From assembly GCA_048267965.1 (NCBI GenBank), contig JBLWWK010000003.1, forward strand, positions 62,001 to 126,000: DNA of 64,000 nt. The letters run 5' to 3'. Source of the DNA: GCA-2705995 sp048267965 (GTDB taxonomy: Bacteria > Bacteroidota > Bacteroidia > Flavobacteriales_G > Salibacteraceae). A model generated the notes under the pieces. It made no database searches. It was not told the origin of the DNA and worked only from the letters and a program-made list of their open reading frames with translations. The position numbers and the translations under genes were made by a program. Shown one piece after another: positions 34,454 through 43,301 of this stretch (its first letter is position 1; every line of letters starts with the position of its first letter).

Positions 34454-37400
34454 TAACTATGTAATTTTGTTCCCCATTTAATAATTACATCGCGCACAAT
34501 ATCTAAGGTAATGGGTTTAGGAACATAGTCGTCCATTCCATTCTGAAGGCAAAGATCTTTATCGCCTTCCATAGCGTTTGCTGTCATTGCAATAATAAAT
34601 GGGCGTTCTTTATCGTATAATTCTATAATTCGTTGTGTAGCCTGAAATCCATCCATTTCTGGCATTTGAATATCCATTAATACTAAGTCGTAATGTTGTC
34701 GGTTTACAGAGCTAACCGCTTCTGCACCATTAGCTACAACATCTGGAACGTAACCTAGTTTTTCTAAAAGCATACTAATTAGCTTTTGGTTAATTAGATT
34801 GTCTTCGGCTACTAAGATTTTTAATGGAAGTTCTTTGGCAGTTTTCTCGAGGTTTCGTTGCTCTTTTTCTACAAACTGTTTCTTGTGAATGGTTTTATAC
34901 AGCTTGTTAACTAGGGTTGCTTCGTCAAAGTTAAGATAGAAATCTAAATCTGCTTTTACCGAAAGTTGTTTGTTTAATTCCTCGTTGTTTTCACCATGAA
35001 TCAAAAGAATGGTTCCTTTATCAGGAATATCGTTCATCACTTTAAAAACAGATTCTAATTCTTGGGGAGGAGCGGTTCCTACCAGGATGTATGCAAGAGC
35101 AGAAGAATTCTGTATAAAGCCACTGAATTCTTGTGCATTAGAAGCTACTAACGAATTAATTTGATAGAAATCTAATGTTTTGATCAGTGAGCTCGTAATG
35201 CCATCAGGATCGAAGAATACAATGTTTATGTTGGGGAAAATGCTAAAGTTGAGCTTTTTGTTTTCGTCTAATAGTGCTGAGCGATACGGAAGTTTGAAGT
35301 TAAATGTAGAACCTTGGTTATCTCTGCTTTGTGCGCTGATTTCTCCACCCATTAACTCTACAAGTTTCTTCGAAATGGCTAAGCCTAAACCTGTTCCGCC
35401 AAACTTGCGTGTAGTGCTTGAATCGAGCTGATTAAAAGGCTTAAACAGGTGTTTTAGTTTGGCTTTCTCGATTCCAATTCCGGTGTCTACTACCGAAAAT
35501 AAAATTTGATCGGTTTCTGCGGCCAGGCTCACCTTAACAAAAACATACCCTTTTTGAGTAAATTTAACTGCGTTGTTAATCAGGTTGAGCAATACCTGAC
35601 GTAGGCGGGTAACATCGCCATAAATACATATGGGCACGTTGTAATCGATGGTGTACTTTAAGGTAAGCGATTTTTCATGTGCTTTGGTTCGAACTAAATC
35701 GAAACAATCGTTAATGAGTTCTTCAATATCGATAGGGAAATCTTCGAGAATCAGGTTGCCAGAATCAATTTTAGAGAAATCAAGAATTTCGTTAATAATC
35801 GATAATAACGTGTCGCCAGAGATGCGAATGGTGTCTACGTAATCTCGTTGCTCTTTGGTGAGTGGAGTTTCTATTAAGAGACTCGTCATACCAAGAACAC
35901 CGTTCATAGGGGTTCTAATTTCGTGGCTCATGGTAGCCAAAAACTCTGCTTTTGATTTAGCAGCTGCTAAGGCTTCTTCTTTGGCTTCTTCCAATTCTTT
36001 TTGTTGAATGTGAAAGGCAGTTACGTCTTTAGAAAAGCCTACTATTCCTAAGAATTCTCCAGTTAGGTCATCGTGAATGGGGTTCATGGTAAGTTCTGTA
36101 ACGGCAAAAGAATCTCTATTTTTAAGAGCTTCTTCGCTTCTTACCAGCGTCATATGGTACGGTTCACCGGCTAAAGCTCGCTTGAAAATTGGCTCCCAAA
36201 ATTTACGTTTCGAAGGCTTCGCCATTTTCAGAATATTGTCGCCCACCGAGAGTTTTACCTTATTGGTAGCTTCAAACCGGTTGAGGTAGTTCTCATTAGC
36301 ATAAATTAAATTTCCTTTTTTATCGATCGACCAAACTAAATCTTGGGTGCTTTCGATAATAGATGAAATGTTGTTTTTACTTTTTCTTAGCTCACTCGTT
36401 TTTTCTTCAATGAGTCGAGACAATGCTTGCTCTCGCTTTTTACTTCTTTCTGAATAAGAATAGGCGAAGAGCAGTAAAAGCGTTAAAGAAATGGAAATGG
36501 CTACGATTATGAATGTGGTTTTTCGCCAGAATGGACTCTCCACTGTTAATTCGATGCTATTCACTGCAAATTCATCATCGATAATAGATCGATTGCGCAA
36601 AAAGAGTGTGTATTTTCCAGGTGGTAACTTGGTAAAAGTTACTTTGTTACCATCTTTTAAGGTCATCCATTTTTTATCGAAACCTTCTAGCTTATATTCT
36701 AGCGCATAATTTTGTCGGTTGTTATAGGTAGGAACCGACACATCCAGTTCTAAGCGAATAAACTCATACGGAATAGCTAGTTGCTCTTCTATTTTTACTT
36801 GTTCTCCATCTAAATCTGCCAAAATGAATTGTGGCTTTTGAGGAAACAAATTTTGAGTTCGTTCAGGATAAAAGATAACTACTCCTCTAATAGTAGGTAA
36901 GTAAAACTTGCCATCGATCAGTTCACCAGAACTTTGAAAACCTCCATTAAATTCATCGTTGACTAATCCGTTTTCAACTCCAAAATGAATCGCTTCTACT
37001 TGGTCGATATTACCTTTTAAAACATCATAAAGTTTAGCGGTAGCCACAGCATTGATTCCGCTATTGCTCGTCATCCAAAACTTGCCATCGTACTCTTGAA
37101 TCCAAGAAACGGCTTGGCTTCTAGCAGGAAATTCTATCGGAATTTGTGTAAACTCGTTGTCTTCGTAGAAAAACAAGCCATTACCGTAAGATCCTAACCA
37201 AATATTACCTCGCTGATCTTCGTAAACATACCTGAAGTTATTAGAAGGAACCGATTTATTCTCTGTATTGTACCAAGTAAATTGGCCTTTTTCAATAACA
37301 ACAATGCCATGCTTACTGGTTAACCAAATTCGATTTTTAGAATCTTTCAGAATGAAATTATAAGGCAGTTTGGGTAGGTTGATAGAATCGTACCAACAAG

Positions 37401-38802
37401 AAAATTTTTCAGTGGAATAATCGAAACTAAACAAGCCTTCAGAACTTCCGATTAACAATTCGTTGTCTGAAATCTGACGAAAACAAAGGTTATCTTGTTC
37501 AATTGAATACTGATCAGAATTGTAAATGGTTACTTTTCCATTCTGAATTTTTCTCAAATCCGCACCAAATCCAGCTAACCAAATAGTTCCATAACTGTCT
37601 TCGTAAACCGTAGATAAACAGTCGCTATAGCGGTTAGGTTGATTTGTATCTGTATTGACTAAAGTTTTATAATGTTTTAGCTGATGGTTCTTCAAATTGT
37701 ATTGAATGGCGCCATTGCAACTGCGAATAAACCAAAGTGTGTTGTCGTGAGCGTACTCTACTGCTGTAACACTCATGTTTTTAAAAGAAGCGGGCAACTC
37801 TATCTTTTCGAATAAATTGGGAGTTAATTGATTTAACCCGTAATCATCGGTTCCTACCCAGATATTGTTCTTATCATCTATAAATAAGGAGCGAGCAAAA
37901 TTGCTTGATAAACCTTGTTGATCGTTTAAAATAAGGGTGTCGTTGGCATTGATGCGGATAACTCCAGATTTTGATGAAAGGTAGAGATTACCCTTTTGAT
38001 CTTCTACGGCCGAAAAACCTACATAAGAACCTGGGATGATTTTGTGTAAATTGACTTCTTTAATCAATTGCTGGCCTTTATAAAACCGAAAATAATTGTG
38101 ACCAGATACACCTAGAATTTCTTCGTTTAGCGAAAACACATTGAGAAGAGCATCCCTTGGTTTTTGCTTTTGAACTGTATCAATTGTGTTGTTTTCAGAA
38201 ATGCTATAAACACCTACGGGAGAACTAAAATAGATGGTTTTACTCTTTGATTGAAAGCAAAAATTGCGAATGGGATGCTTTTCGATAAAAGCATGGGTGG
38301 CGATGGGAGTTAACGAAGTATCTGAAGGGTTAAACATATAGAACCCATCACGAAGCACAATTATTGGCTCGTTTCTATCGTTTATATCAATTCCTTTTTG
38401 ATAGTCTATGTAGTTTTTTATTCGAAAAGATTGAAACTCTTTTGTTTTCGGGTCAATACGAATTATTAACCCTTCTGAACTTGAACACCAGATAATACCA
38501 TCTGAAGAGATTTCAGCATCCTCAAGCCGATTACCTTCAAGCCCTGGAGTGTTTTTGGCATTGAATATTTCAAACTTTACACCATCGAATCGAGCGGTTC
38601 CTTCATTGGTGAAAACCCACAAGTAACCGTCTAGGTCTTGAAGAACTCGATTTATACTGTTCTGAGGCAAGCCACTAGAGGTGGTCCACTTGGCTACCGA
38701 ATAGGGAATCTCTGCAGTGGGAGGGAGGGTGTAAACTTCTTGACTTTGGAGCCGAGAAAAACCCAATAAGAATATAATTCCAAAAAGAAGTATTTTGGAC
38801 AT
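34453..38802 (-). CDS. Hybrid two-component sensor kinase with beta-propeller input, no DNA-binding output
   Basis: A 1449-residue membrane sensor. In order: a signal peptide (1-20), a double beta-propeller built of two-component regulator repeats (about 30-660, with the WVGTDDYGLNQL and WLGSYGNGLF repeats), a Y_Y_Y domain, a transmembrane helix at about 757-780, a PAS domain, a HisKA domain with H960 (TMSHEIRTPMNG), a HATPase domain (GTGLGLAISKKLVELMGG), a degenerate receiver without the phospho-Asp (YILVGTAPP) and a true receiver with D1377 (LVLMDIQMPEMDG). Unlike polysaccharide-sensing hybrids of Bacteroides it has no AraC-type helix-turn-helix. No sugar-utilisation genes are nearby, and the target is unknown. 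Confidence 0.93.
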   Translation of the reverse strand: MSKILLFGIIFLLGFSRLQSQEVYTLPPTAEIPYSVAKWTTSSGLPQNSINRVLQDLDGYLWVFTNEGTARFDGVKFEIFNAKNTPGLEGNRLEDAEISSDGIIWCSSSEGLIIRIDPKTKEFQSFRIKNYIDYQKGIDINDRNEPIIVLRDGFYMFNPSDTSLTPIATHAFIEKHPIRNFCFQSKSKTIYFSSPVGVYSISENNTIDTVQKQKPRDALLNVFSLNEEILGVSGHNYFRFYKGQQLIKEVNLHKIIPGSYVGFSAVEDQKGNLYLSSKSGVIRINANDTLILNDQQGLSSNFARSLFIDDKNNIWVGTDDYGLNQLTPNLFEKIELPASFKNMSVTAVEYAHDNTLWFIRSCNGAIQYNLKNHQLKHYKTLVNTDTNQPNRYSDCLSTVYEDSYGTIWLAGFGADLRKIQNGKVTIYNSDQYSIEQDNLCFRQISDNELLIGSSEGLFSFDYSTEKFSCWYDSINLPKLPYNFILKDSKNRIWLTSKHGIVVIEKGQFTWYNTENKSVPSNNFRYVYEDQRGNIWLGSYGNGLFFYEDNEFTQIPIEFPARSQAVSWIQEYDGKFWMTSNSGINAVATAKLYDVLKGNIDQVEAIHFGVENGLVNDEFNGGFQSSGELIDGKFYLPTIRGVVIFYPERTQNLFPQKPQFILADLDGEQVKIEEQLAIPYEFIRLELDVSVPTYNNRQNYALEYKLEGFDKKWMTLKDGNKVTFTKLPPGKYTLFLRNRSIIDDEFAVNSIELTVESPFWRKTTFIIVAISISLTLLLLFAYSYSERSKKREQALSRLIEEKTSELRKSKNNISSIIESTQDLVWSIDKKGNLIYANENYLNRFEATNKVKLSVGDNILKMAKPSKRKFWEPIFKRALAGEPYHMTLVRSEEALKNRDSFAVTELTMNPIHDDLTGEFLGIVGFSKDVTAFHIQQKELEEAKEEALAAAKSKAEFLATMSHEIRTPMNGVLGMTSLLIETPLTKEQRDYVDTIRISGDTLLSIINEILDFSKIDSGNLILEDFPIDIEELINDCFDLVRTKAHEKSLTLKYTIDYNVPICIYGDVTRLRQVLLNLINNAVKFTQKGYVFVKVSLAAETDQILFSVVDTGIGIEKAKLKHLFKPFNQLDSSTTRKFGGTGLGLAISKKLVELMGGEISAQSRDNQGSTFNFKLPYRSALLDENKKLNFSIFPNINIVFFDPDGITSSLIKTLDFYQINSLVASNAQEFSGFIQNSSALAYILVGTAPPQELESVFKVMNDIPDKGTILLIHGENNEELNKQLSVKADLDFYLNFDEATLVNKLYKTIHKKQFVEKEQRNLEKTAKELPLKILVAEDNLINQKLISMLLEKLGYVPDVVANGAEAVSSVNRQHYDLVLMDIQMPEMDGFQATQRIIELYDKERPFIIAMTANAMEGDKDLCLQNGMDDYVPKPITLDIVRDVIIKWGTKLHS

Positions 38803-38848
38803 GTTGGTTCAGTTGTATCTTTTTCTAAAGTAAGAAAATACAATGAAG

Positions 38849-39724
38849 TTAAGAAAGAAGTATGTAGTTTTTATACTCTCCGATACGAATACCCGTTTTT
38901 TGCTCAATTTTCTGTAAAAATGAAGCCTTGATCGATAAGTTTTTCTTACTGATATCGTAATTGAATTTCCAGTTTTTCTGATCGATTCGTTTCTGTAATA
39001 CGGAGGGGTGGGTTCCTTCAAAAAGGCGCAAAGAATCTATGTTGCTATAATCGAAAGAAGTGGCATCGCCCAAACGTTCTTTTACAGCTTCGTCTTTGTG
39101 CCACATCTTGTGAAAACTCTCTTGTTTTTTGAGCTGCTTTTCGGGTGGTTTAACCCAACCGTAGTGGTACATGGTAGCCCCAGTTTCTTTTACCTTTAAT
39201 TTGCTGTTATCGGTTTTTCGAAATCCTTGAGCATCTCTGTACGATCTGATTTTACGTGAGTTACGAACTATTCTAATTTCTTTTCGGTACCACCTTCTCG
39301 AGTTGCCTACATAATCGTAAGATCCGTAAAAATGAAGATAATTAAACAGCAAGCCATCAACTTGTGGGTTGTCTAAATTTTCTTCCATAGCAGCACGTAC
39401 CGAACCGTGATATTTTTCGTGCATTACTTCGTCACTCTGAATGTAAAAACACCAATCTGTATCGCTGTCGATTGCGTCTAAAGCTTTGTTGGTTTCGTCT
39501 GCCAGCAATGTGCCGCCTTCTCTTTTAGAAAGATCCCATTCGGTTTCTACAATCTTTATTTTATCAGACGGTATCGATTGAATAAGCTCTAGCGTAGAAT
39601 CGTCACTTTTACCAACGGCCACTACGAATTGATCACAAACCGGAAGAATAGAAGTGATTGCTTCTACAACTGGATAATCAAATAAGATAGCATTTCGAAT
39701 AATCGTAAATCCAGTTACTTTCAT
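38849..39724 (-). CDS. Glycosyltransferase family 2-like protein
   Basis: A 291-residue protein, probably cytoplasmic or peripheral, with a GT-A type start (KVTGFTIIRNAILFDYPVVEAITSILPVCDQFVVAVGKSDDST) and an acidic motif QSDEV in the position of the metal-binding DxD. It matches glycosyltransferases that resemble family 2 but have an altered central motif. The acceptor is unknown. It overlaps the end of purB by four bases (ATGA). The C-terminus is longer and more basic than usual. Confidence 0.8.
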   Translation of the reverse strand: MKVTGFTIIRNAILFDYPVVEAITSILPVCDQFVVAVGKSDDSTLELIQSIPSDKIKIVETEWDLSKREGGTLLADETNKALDAIDSDTDWCFYIQSDEVMHEKYHGSVRAAMEENLDNPQVDGLLFNYLHFYGSYDYVGNSRRWYRKEIRIVRNSRKIRSYRDAQGFRKTDNSKLKVKETGATMYHYGWVKPPEKQLKKQESFHKMWHKDEAVKERLGDATSFDYSNIDSLRLFEGTHPSVLQKRIDQKNWKFNYDISKKNLSIKASFLQKIEQKTGIRIGEYKNYILLS

Positions 39725-41079
39725 TCACCCGAAACCATTTGAATTCCCGTGTAATTGTAAGGAGTAATGGCTTTTAACTCTTCTCTTACTGCATCAGTTA
39801 CTTCTAGCGTATCGATAAAAGAGGCAATAGTGGTGGCATTAATCTCAGAATTACCACGAGTTAACCCTTTTAAGGCTTCGTAAGGCTGGTTGTAGCCTTC
39901 TCTTCTTAAAATAGTTTGAATAGCTTCGGCAACAACTGCCCAATTGGCCTCGAGGTCGGCTTGAATGGCCGCTTCGTTTAGTAAAAGTTTGTTTAAACCT
40001 TTAAGGGTAGAAGTGTAGCTAATTAAAATGTGGCCAAATGGAACACCGATGTTACGTAAAACGGTAGAATCGGTAAGATCGCGCTGCAAACGAGAAATAG
40101 GTAATTTATTGGCTAGGTGATCTAATAAAGCGTTGGCAATGCCTAAATTTCCTTCGCTATTTTCAAAATCGATAGGATTTACCTTGTGCGGCATGGCACT
40201 GGATCCTACCTCATTTTTATTCACCTTTTGCTTGAAATAATCTTGAGAAATGTACTGCCAAATGTCTCTGTTTAAATCAATTAATATGGTATTGATTCGC
40301 ATAAAATTTTGACAAAGAGCAGCCAAGTGATCGTAATGTTCAATTTGAGTAGTGGTTTGCGCTCGGCTTAACCCTAGTTGGTTATTGATGAAGTTGTTAC
40401 CGAACTCTACCCAATTGTATTCTGGGTACGCTACATAATGCGCGTTGAAGTTACCCGTAGCACCACCAAACTTTGACGAGATAGGAAGTTGTTTCAATAA
40501 TTTTAATTGCTCAACCAAGCGCTCAACAAAAACATAAATCTCTTTACCTAAGCGTGTAGGCGAAGCGGGCTGGCCGTGCGTTCTAGCTAACATAGGTACA
40601 TCTTTCCACTCAATAGAAAGGGCATTTAAACGATCTATTAATTCGTCTAACAGCGGAAAAACAGCGCTGTCTAGTGCGTCTTTAATACTTTTAGGAACCG
40701 AAGTGTTGTTTATGTCTTGAGAAGTTAATCCGAAATGAATAAACTCTTTGAAAGCTGCTAGATTAAGTTGGTCAAATTTTTCTTTTACGAAGTATTCTAC
40801 TGCTTTCACATCGTGGTTCGTAACCTTCTCAATGTCTTTAATAGCAGCCGCATCTTCTACTGAAAAATCTTCGTAAATTTTACGTAAAGATGGGAAAACA
40901 GATGAATCTACTTCTTTTAGTTGTGGCAATCCGAATTCGCACAATGCAATAAAGTACTCGATTTCTACCTGAGTACGGTATTTGAATAAGGCAAATTCAG
41001 AAAAATAGGGAACTAAGTCTTCTGTTTTAGAAGCATAACGTCCATCAATTGGAGAAATAGAAGTTAAACTAGTATTCAT
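39721..41079 (-). CDS. purB: Adenylosuccinate lyase
   Basis: Catalyses two fumarate-releasing steps in purine synthesis, one in the de novo path and one making AMP. The 452-residue protein belongs to the aspartase/fumarase fold and has the N-terminal block SPIDGRYASKTEDLVPYFSEFAL, the HFGLTSQDINNT region and the signature SSAMPHKVNPIDFENSEGN with the flexible catalytic loop. A -7 box lies about 20 bases upstream. It is translationally coupled to the glycosyltransferase downstream. Confidence 0.97.
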   Translation of the reverse strand: MNTSLTSISPIDGRYASKTEDLVPYFSEFALFKYRTQVEIEYFIALCEFGLPQLKEVDSSVFPSLRKIYEDFSVEDAAAIKDIEKVTNHDVKAVEYFVKEKFDQLNLAAFKEFIHFGLTSQDINNTSVPKSIKDALDSAVFPLLDELIDRLNALSIEWKDVPMLARTHGQPASPTRLGKEIYVFVERLVEQLKLLKQLPISSKFGGATGNFNAHYVAYPEYNWVEFGNNFINNQLGLSRAQTTTQIEHYDHLAALCQNFMRINTILIDLNRDIWQYISQDYFKQKVNKNEVGSSAMPHKVNPIDFENSEGNLGIANALLDHLANKLPISRLQRDLTDSTVLRNIGVPFGHILISYTSTLKGLNKLLLNEAAIQADLEANWAVVAEAIQTILRREGYNQPYEALKGLTRGNSEINATTIASFIDTLEVTDAVREELKAITPYNYTGIQMVSGE

Positions 41080-41098
41080 CTGTTGGGTTATTAAGCGG

Positions 41099-41106
41099 CA
41101 AAAATA
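41099..41106 (-). promoter_or_regulatory. Probable -7 box for purB
   Basis: The minus strand reads TATTTTTG, an exact TAnnTTTG match 19 bases before the ATG. I do not see a -33 box, and no PurR-type or riboswitch element is evident in the 20-base leader. Confidence 0.45.
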
Positions 41107-41198
41107 CCCTATTTGCTAAAACGGCAAACGGTATGGTGGCAAAACCATCTTTTACAAGAGTTTTACCTAAAAAATGAATGAAAATAAAAATTGGGAGC

Positions 41199-41220
41199 AA
41201 CTGTTTAATCAAATTTCGTC
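41199..41220 (+). promoter_or_regulatory. Possible ECF-type promoter of the sigma factor gene
   Basis: AAC (41199-41201), then 15 bases, then CGTC (41217-41220) resembles the AAC/CGTC pattern recognised by many ECF sigma factors, with the ATG 19 bases further on. It would fit autoregulation. The match is short, so chance is possible. Confidence 0.35.
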
Positions 41221-41238
41221 TATAGATTAGCATTGTAA

Positions 41239-41805
41239 ATGACAAGAATTACAAAAGAAGAATTACCAGAACTAATTGCTGCCTGTAAAAAAGGTAAACG
41301 CTATGCGCAGCAAAGAGTTTATACAGCCTTGTATCCCAAGATGAAAGGGGCTTGTATGCGCTATTTTGTCAATGAAGACGAAGCGCATGATGCACTGCAA
41401 GAAGGCTTTATTAAAGTGTTCTTGAACTTAAAGAAATACAACGGTCAAGGTTCTTTTGAAGGTTGGGTGAGAAGAATTATTACCAATACAGCTATAGATG
41501 CGCTGCGAAAAAAGAAAAACACTCACTTTACTTCTATTGACGAAACCGAATACGATTGGTTAGAGCAAGAAGACGATTCTGAAATAGAATGGAACTCAGT
41601 TCTAATGAAAGAAAAAGATCGCGTTTTAGAGGCCGTTCATGCCTTATCACCCGCCTACCGTGCTGTTTTTGTGTTGTATGTTATAGAAGACTATACCCAC
41701 AGAGAAATAGCAGAGCAACTTTCGATTAGTGAAGGAACCAGTAAATCGAATTTAGCTAAAGCGAAAATGAATTTGAAAAAAGCATTAGGAGAATTACAAT
41801 ATTAA
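41239..41805 (+). CDS. ECF RNA polymerase sigma factor
   Basis: A 188-residue sigma-70 family protein. Region 2 has CMRYFVNEDEAHDALQEGFIKVFLNLKKYNGQGSFEGWVRRIITNTAIDALR, and region 4 has ALSPAYRAVFVLYVIEDYTHREIAEQLSISEGTSKSNLAKAKMNLK. There is no C-terminal extension. It directives expression of a set of envelope or stress genes in related bacteria, but the regulon cannot be read here. The next gene starts one base after its stop and encodes a membrane protein that would be its anti-sigma or signal partner. Confidence 0.92.
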   Translation: MTRITKEELPELIAACKKGKRYAQQRVYTALYPKMKGACMRYFVNEDEAHDALQEGFIKVFLNLKKYNGQGSFEGWVRRIITNTAIDALRKKKNTHFTSIDETEYDWLEQEDDSEIEWNSVLMKEKDRVLEAVHALSPAYRAVFVLYVIEDYTHREIAEQLSISEGTSKSNLAKAKMNLKKALGELQY

Positions 41806-41806
41806 C

Positions 41807-43195
41807 ATGGCAAAGAACAATTTAACTCCATTTGAGAAGGCGATGAAAGAAGCTCTTAACGAGGTGCCTTTCAACGATTCGGGTGCAGATTGGAACGATT
41901 TAAATCATCGGTTAAATCAAGTTCAACCCGCAACTTCGTCTTTTCCTCTTAAATCATTGCTCATAATTTTAGGGCTCATCGGCTTGTTTACTGTTGTTCT
42001 GTTTACCTTAAATGGTGAGCAAGAACCTACCTTGGCAGAAAATACAACCACCGCTAATAGCGAAAAACTGAGCCATCAAACAGAATCGGAAAAAACGTCA
42101 TCATCTAAAAAAACAGATGAGAAGCTAGACGAACAACCAGAAGCTGATCAAAATGAAGCTATTTCATCTTCTCAAGAAAATTCAGAAGAAAGTGAAGTAG
42201 AAGAAGAAATTCATCCAACAACTACTTCTCTAAATCAAGAACCACTGCAGGAACCCAATAGCGATGCAGGTGAGATTACTACTCCTGAAGAGAATAACAG
42301 TGGAGTAGAAAATTCTGAAGAAATAATTGAAGAAGAAACGGAATACGAACCTCTTGAGAATATTTATGCTAACAAAGCCAAGAAAGACGAAGAAGAGCAA
42401 CCCATTTTTAGAAAACCATCGGTAGTGCTTTCTACCCAAAAAGCATGTAACGGAGAAATGTGTTTAGCGTCTCTTTCTTCTGTGAAAGAAGATTGGGTAG
42501 TTACCTGGTATTTGAGTGATGGAAGAACGTTTAGAGGTGCTTCGGTACAGTTTAAGCTTCAAGAAGAAGGTGCCTTATCGGTATACGCTCAAATTCAGTC
42601 GAGTAAATTGGCTACGAAAACAAAAGCTGCTCAAATCGAAGTGTTATCGGTTCCTACCGCTAGCATAGATTGGCAAAAGGTGAATACGACTAATGAACTA
42701 ATACCGTACGTGCGATTTAGAGCAAATCAGTTAGGCGCTACTTCTCAAGCAAATTGGAATTTTGGTAACTCACAAAACAACACAGCTGTTGGAGAAGAAG
42801 TGAAGCATTATTACTCGAGTAAAGGTGGGTACGATGTACAATTGAAGGTGACCAATGAAAATGGATGCGTGGATTCTACCCGACAAATGGTAGTAATTAG
42901 TGAGAGTTTTAATTTGTTGGCGCCTACTTCATTCTCACCGAATGGCGATGGACTTAACGATTCTTGGATGCCTGTTACCTTGACGCATCCTGAATATGAA
43001 TTCACGCTTGAGATTTTGGATAAAAACAATAATTTAGTGTTCAGCACTTCTGATGCTTACCAACCTTGGGATGGTACCGTAAATGGATCGATGGTAGAAC
43101 GTGGAGACATTTTCTTCTGGAGAGCTTTTGTGAATCACAAAGACGAGAAGAAGTTAGTGAACGAATTTGCTGGTAGAATTACCATATCGAAATAA
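41807..43195 (+). CDS. Membrane-anchored partner of the ECF sigma factor, PKD and gliding-motility CHU_C domains
   Basis: A 462-residue protein with a cytoplasmic N-terminus of about 47 residues (PFEKAMKEALNEVPFNDSGADW), a membrane helix at about 48-68, an acidic, Glu/Ser/Thr-rich linker (about 70-205), a PKD-like domain (residues about 285-365, ending YDVQLKVTNENGCVDSTR) and a C-terminal CHU_C-type gliding-motility domain starting PTSFSPNGDGLNDSW (about residue 373). It has no signal peptide but the membrane helix would export the rest. The cytoplasmic segment, next to a sigma factor and overlapping in operon layout, suggests it is the anti-sigma partner. Such C-terminal domains are sorting or surface tags of the type IX secretion system. 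Confidence 0.82.
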   Translation: MAKNNLTPFEKAMKEALNEVPFNDSGADWNDLNHRLNQVQPATSSFPLKSLLIILGLIGLFTVVLFTLNGEQEPTLAENTTTANSEKLSHQTESEKTSSSKKTDEKLDEQPEADQNEAISSSQENSEESEVEEEIHPTTTSLNQEPLQEPNSDAGEITTPEENNSGVENSEEIIEEETEYEPLENIYANKAKKDEEEQPIFRKPSVVLSTQKACNGEMCLASLSSVKEDWVVTWYLSDGRTFRGASVQFKLQEEGALSVYAQIQSSKLATKTKAAQIEVLSVPTASIDWQKVNTTNELIPYVRFRANQLGATSQANWNFGNSQNNTAVGEEVKHYYSSKGGYDVQLKVTNENGCVDSTRQMVVISESFNLLAPTSFSPNGDGLNDSWMPVTLTHPEYEFTLEILDKNNNLVFSTSDAYQPWDGTVNGSMVERGDIFFWRAFVNHKDEKKLVNEFAGRITISK

Positions 43196-43224
43196 AGAGA
43201 TAAAAGATATACCGCTGAGAAACG

Positions 43225-43260
43225 AAAAAAGCGAATAACCAATTGGTTATTCGCTTTTTT
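43225..43260. terminator. Perfect palindromic terminator between convergent genes
   Basis: A 16-base arm (AAAAAAGCGAATAACC) and its exact complement flank the loop AATT. The A run on one side and the T run on the other let it act in both directions, ending the sigma operon on the plus strand and gyrB on the minus strand. Confidence 0.92.
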
Positions 43261-43301
43261 TATGGGTTTCGCTTTTGAATTGTGTTTAAAAGATGAAATC
43301 T

